Assembly: GCF_902490045.1 (NCBI RefSeq)
Contig: NZ_CABUCJ010000123.1
Coordinates: forward strand, 1-6,654
Length of the DNA: 6,654 nucleotides
Direction of reading: 5' to 3'
Source of the DNA: an uncultured Anaerotruncus sp.
GTDB lineage: Bacteria > Bacillota > Clostridia > Oscillospirales > Ruminococcaceae
The position numbers and the translations under genes were made by a program. This document shows, in pieces, positions 4,057 to 6,654 of the stretch. The number at the start of each line of letters is the position of its first letter. The stretch's first letter is position 1. Under the pieces are notes generated by a model. It had not been told where the DNA came from, made no database searches, and worked only from the letters and a program-made list of their open reading frames with translations.

Positions 4057-6654
4057 ATGAAACGGCTGATAATCGGGATTCTGGCGCACGTGGACGCGGG
4101 CAAGACGACCCTTTCGGAGGGGATGCTTTACCGTGCGGGGGAGACCCGCCGGCTTGGACGGGTGGACCACGGGGACGCCTTTCTGGACACCTACGCGCTC
4201 GAACGGGAGCGGGGCATCACGATTTTTTCCAAGCAGGCGCTGCTGCACCTGGACGGGGCGGAGATCACCCTGCTGGACACTCCGGGGCATGTGGATTTTT
4301 CCACCGAGATGGAGCGCACGCTGCAGGCGCTGGACTACGCGGTCCTCGTCGTCAGCGGCACCGACGGGGTGCAGAGCCATACCGAGACGCTTTGGCGGCT
4401 GCTGGAACGCCGCCGGATCCCGGTCTTCCTCTTTGTGAATAAGCTCGACCTGCCGGGAGCGGACCGCGAGGCGCTTCTGGCGGAGCTGCAGACGCGGCTG
4501 GACGGGGGATGCGCCGACTTTGGCGGGGACCGTCCGCGCGGCGCGCTGGAGGAGTCCCTCGCCCTCTGCTCCGAGGAACTGATGGAGCGGTATCTCGAGG
4601 CGGGAACGCTCGGGGAGGCGGATATCGCGGAGGCCGTCGCGCGGCGGCGGGTGTTCCCCTGCTTTTTCGGTTCGGCGCTCAAACTCGAAGGGGTGGACGA
4701 ATTCCTCGCGGGGCTGGCGCGCTACACCCGGGAGCCGCCGCGCCGGGAGACGTTCGGCGCGAAGGTCTGGAAGGTCGGCTGGGATGAGCAGGGCGTCCGG
4801 CTTACCCACCTGAAAATCACCGGCGGGAGCCTCCGGGTCAAGGCGGCGGTTTCCGGCGGCCGGGAGGGGGAGCCGTGGGAGGAGAAGGTCAACCAGCTCC
4901 GCGTCTACACGGGGACGAAGTTCCGGACGGTGGAGGAGGCGCTCCCCGGCATGGTGTGCGCCGCCGCGGGACTCACCCGCACCCATCCCGGGGAGGGACT
5001 CGGCGCGGAGCCGGACTCCGAGCTCCCGGCGCTGCGGCCGGTGCTCGGCTACCGGGTGGAGCTGCCGCAGGGAGTCGACGCGCACACCGCGCTCACCCGC
5101 TTCCGGCAGCTCGAGGAGGAGGACCCGCAGCTGCATGTCGTGTGGAACGAGGCGCTTCAGGAACTTCACGTGCAGCTCATGGGCGAGGTGCAGCTTGAAG
5201 TGCTGGGCCGGCTCGTCCGGGAACGGTTCGGGATGGAGGTCGGCTTCGGGCAGGGCAGCATCCTCTACCGGGAGACGATCGCCGCGCCGGTGGAGGGGGT
5301 CGGGCACTACGAGCCGCTCCGCCACTACGCGGAGGTGCACCTGCTGCTCGAGCCGGGGGAGCGGGGCAGCGGACTGCGGTTTGCCTCCGCCTGCCGCGAG
5401 GACGACCTCGACCGCAGCTGGCAGCGGCTCATCCTGACCCATCTGGAGGAAAAGACCCATCTGGGCGTGCTGACCGGCTCGCCCGTCACCGATATGAAGA
5501 TCACGCTGGCGGCGGGGCGCGCCCACCAGAAGCACACCGAGGGGGGCGATTTCCGCCAGGCGACCTACCGCGCGGTGCGGCAGGGCCTGCGGCGGGCCGA
5601 AAGCGTCCTGCTCGAGCCGTGGTACGACTTCCGGCTGGAACTGCCGTCCGAGACGGTGGGCCGGGCGATGTCCGATTTGCAGCGGATGGGAGGCAGCTTC
5701 GCACCGCCCGAGACGGAGGGGGAACGGTCGGTTCTGACCGGAAGTGCGCCGGTGTCCGAAATGCGGGGCTACCAGATGGAGGTCACCGGGTACACGCGCG
5801 GCAGGGGTCGACTCTCCTGCGCCCTTCGGGGCTACGAGCCCTGCCACAACGCCGAAGAGGTGATCGCCGCCATCGGCTATGACTGCGACGCGGATTTGGA
5901 AAACACGGCGGATTCGGTCTTCTGCGCCCACGGGGCGGGCTTCCTCGTCAAATGGGACGAGGTGCCGGCGCACATGCACCTCGAAAGCGTCCTCGACGCG
6001 CCGGAGGAACCCGCCGGCGTCCCCGGGGAGCAGCGCACTGCTGAGCGGCGGGCGGCCGATTACTGCGCGATGCTGGCCGAGGACCGGGAGCTGCTGGAAA
6101 TCTTCGAGCGCACCTACGGCCCCATCCGCCGGGACCCGCGCAGGGCGTTCCGCCCGGTCAGGGAGGCGTCCCCCCGGCGGTCTCCCTCCAAGCCCCCCAA
6201 GGGACTCGATGGACCGGAATACCTGCTGGTGGACGGCTACAACATCATCTTCGCGTGGGACGATCTGTACGCGCTCGCGCAGGAGAACCTGGACGCGGCG
6301 CGCGGGCGGCTGGTCGATCTGCTCTGCAACTACCGGGGCTTCCGTCAGTGCGAGGTGATCGTGGTGTTCGACGCCTACCGGGTGAAGGGAAACCCGGGGG
6401 AGGTCGAGCGGGTGCACAACATCAGCGTGGTGTACACGAAGGAGGCCGAGACGGCGGACATGTATATCGAGAAGGTCACCCGCGAGCTCGGCAAGCGCCA
6501 CCGGGTGCGGGTGGCGACCTCTGACGCGCTCGAACAGCTCATCATCCTCGGACACGGCGCGCTGCGGATTTCCGCCGACGCCTTCCGTGAGGAGGTGGCG
6601 CAGGTGGAACGGTCCATCCGCGAATACCTTGAATCGGGCGGCCCCGCCGCCCGG
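4057..6654 (+). CDS. TetM/EF-G-like translational GTPase fused to a Rae1/YacP-like NYN endoribonuclease domain (3' end outside window)
   Basis: An open frame of 866 codons reaches the window end without a stop. Residues 1-~225 are a translational GTPase domain: P-loop AHVDAGKTT (10-18), RGITI (52-56), DTPGH with the catalytic His78, NKLD (128-131), GSAL (205-208). Beta-barrel domain II (~230-315), domain III (~325-400, ending QLHVQLMGEVQLEVLGRL), and domains IV-V (~400-630) follow, in the order of EF-G and TetM-type ribosomal protection proteins. A charged Pro/Arg-rich linker (~640-718) leads to a NYN/PIN-like domain (720-866). It contains LLVDGYNIIFAW, VVFDAYRVKG, YTKEAETADMYIEK and VATSDALEQ, the same series as Rae1 (YacP), which cleaves mRNA in the ribosomal A site. 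Acidic residues Asp726, Asp772, Asp801 and Asp823 are kept. Ordinary TetM ends near 640 residues, so the nuclease is an addition. The ATG at 4057 fits the family N-terminus; its Shine-Dalgarno is weak. Cytoplasmic, ribosome-associated action is inferred. Rae1 homology suggests only a short C-terminal piece is missing. Confidence 0.9.
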   Translation, partial: MKRLIIGILAHVDAGKTTLSEGMLYRAGETRRLGRVDHGDAFLDTYALERERGITIFSKQALLHLDGAEITLLDTPGHVDFSTEMERTLQALDYAVLVVSGTDGVQSHTETLWRLLERRRIPVFLFVNKLDLPGADREALLAELQTRLDGGCADFGGDRPRGALEESLALCSEELMERYLEAGTLGEADIAEAVARRRVFPCFFGSALKLEGVDEFLAGLARYTREPPRRETFGAKVWKVGWDEQGVRLTHLKITGGSLRVKAAVSGGREGEPWEEKVNQLRVYTGTKFRTVEEALPGMVCAAAGLTRTHPGEGLGAEPDSELPALRPVLGYRVELPQGVDAHTALTRFRQLEEEDPQLHVVWNEALQELHVQLMGEVQLEVLGRLVRERFGMEVGFGQGSILYRETIAAPVEGVGHYEPLRHYAEVHLLLEPGERGSGLRFASACREDDLDRSWQRLILTHLEEKTHLGVLTGSPVTDMKITLAAGRAHQKHTEGGDFRQATYRAVRQGLRRAESVLLEPWYDFRLELPSETVGRAMSDLQRMGGSFAPPETEGERSVLTGSAPVSEMRGYQMEVTGYTRGRGRLSCALRGYEPCHNAEEVIAAIGYDCDADLENTADSVFCAHGAGFLVKWDEVPAHMHLESVLDAPEEPAGVPGEQRTAERRAADYCAMLAEDRELLEIFERTYGPIRRDPRRAFRPVREASPRRSPSKPPKGLDGPEYLLVDGYNIIFAWDDLYALAQENLDAARGRLVDLLCNYRGFRQCEVIVVFDAYRVKGNPGEVERVHNISVVYTKEAETADMYIEKVTRELGKRHRVRVATSDALEQLIILGHGALRISADAFREEVAQVERSIREYLESGGPAAR

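Noticed and set aside
4000..6555. An 851-codon open frame on the minus strand.
   Set aside because: It is antisense to the GTPase-nuclease gene, whose plus-strand frame shows clear family motifs throughout. The minus frame is a by-product of high-GC codon use and encodes a His/Arg/Pro-rich sequence with no domain.
4057..6654. Naming the last gene tet(M)-like tetracycline resistance.
   Set aside because: The overall fold matches, but the loop III tip needed for tetracycline protection is replaced and a nuclease domain is added.
1..6654. CRISPR arrays, tRNA or rRNA genes, insertion sequences or phage attachment sites.
   Set aside because: No regularly spaced repeats, no tRNA-like or rRNA-like segments, and no transposase or integrase frames or paired terminal repeats were seen on either strand.

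Overview
The window is about 65% G+C. It has near-consensus sigma-A (sigma-70 type) promoters, Shine-Dalgarno sites and short rho-independent terminators. Its protein families (MATE exporters, a Lrp/AsnC regulator, a TetM/EF-G-like GTPase and a YacP/Rae1-like nuclease domain) suggest a high-GC Bacillota of the gut Clostridia type, for example Oscillospiraceae. That placement is an inference from style and families; there is no rRNA or other marker.

Layout. 1-174: C-terminal tail of an unrecognised plus-strand gene. 192-225: hairpin terminator shared with the convergent minus-strand gene. 239-1582 (minus): MATE-family multidrug exporter. 1583-1924: a 342-base gap that is not empty. On the minus strand it holds a perfect TTGACA-N17-TATAAT promoter, a possible 27-codon ORF with a Shine-Dalgarno, a hairpin whose loop can pair with downstream sequence (pseudoknot or switch), a large GC hairpin, and two tandem intrinsic terminators just before the MATE start codon. 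This looks like an attenuator or riboswitch-like leader, or a small RNA gene of about 210 nt. 1925-2383 (minus): Lrp/AsnC regulator. 2384-2541: divergent promoters with an AT-rich dyad. 2542-3897 (plus): a second MATE exporter with its own terminator. 3974-4001: promoter. 4057 to the window end (plus): one reading frame of at least 866 codons, with no stop in the window.

The last gene is the most striking object. Its first ~630 residues form a complete translational GTPase of the EF-G/TetM ribosomal-protection type. After a charged linker, residues ~720-866 form a NYN/PIN-like domain closely resembling Rae1 (YacP), the Bacillus endoribonuclease that cuts mRNA in the ribosomal A site. The TetM loop III that contacts the tetracycline site is replaced by unrelated residues, so it should not be called a tetracycline-resistance gene. 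I infer a GTPase that brings an mRNA endonuclease to the ribosome, perhaps a stalled one. I know of no characterised member.

Taken together, the genes suggest a small-molecule or translation-stress cluster: two exporters around a regulator, one behind a possible attenuator, beside a ribosome-directed factor. The link between the last gene and the exporter block is proximity only, since it has its own promoter and the second exporter has its own terminator.
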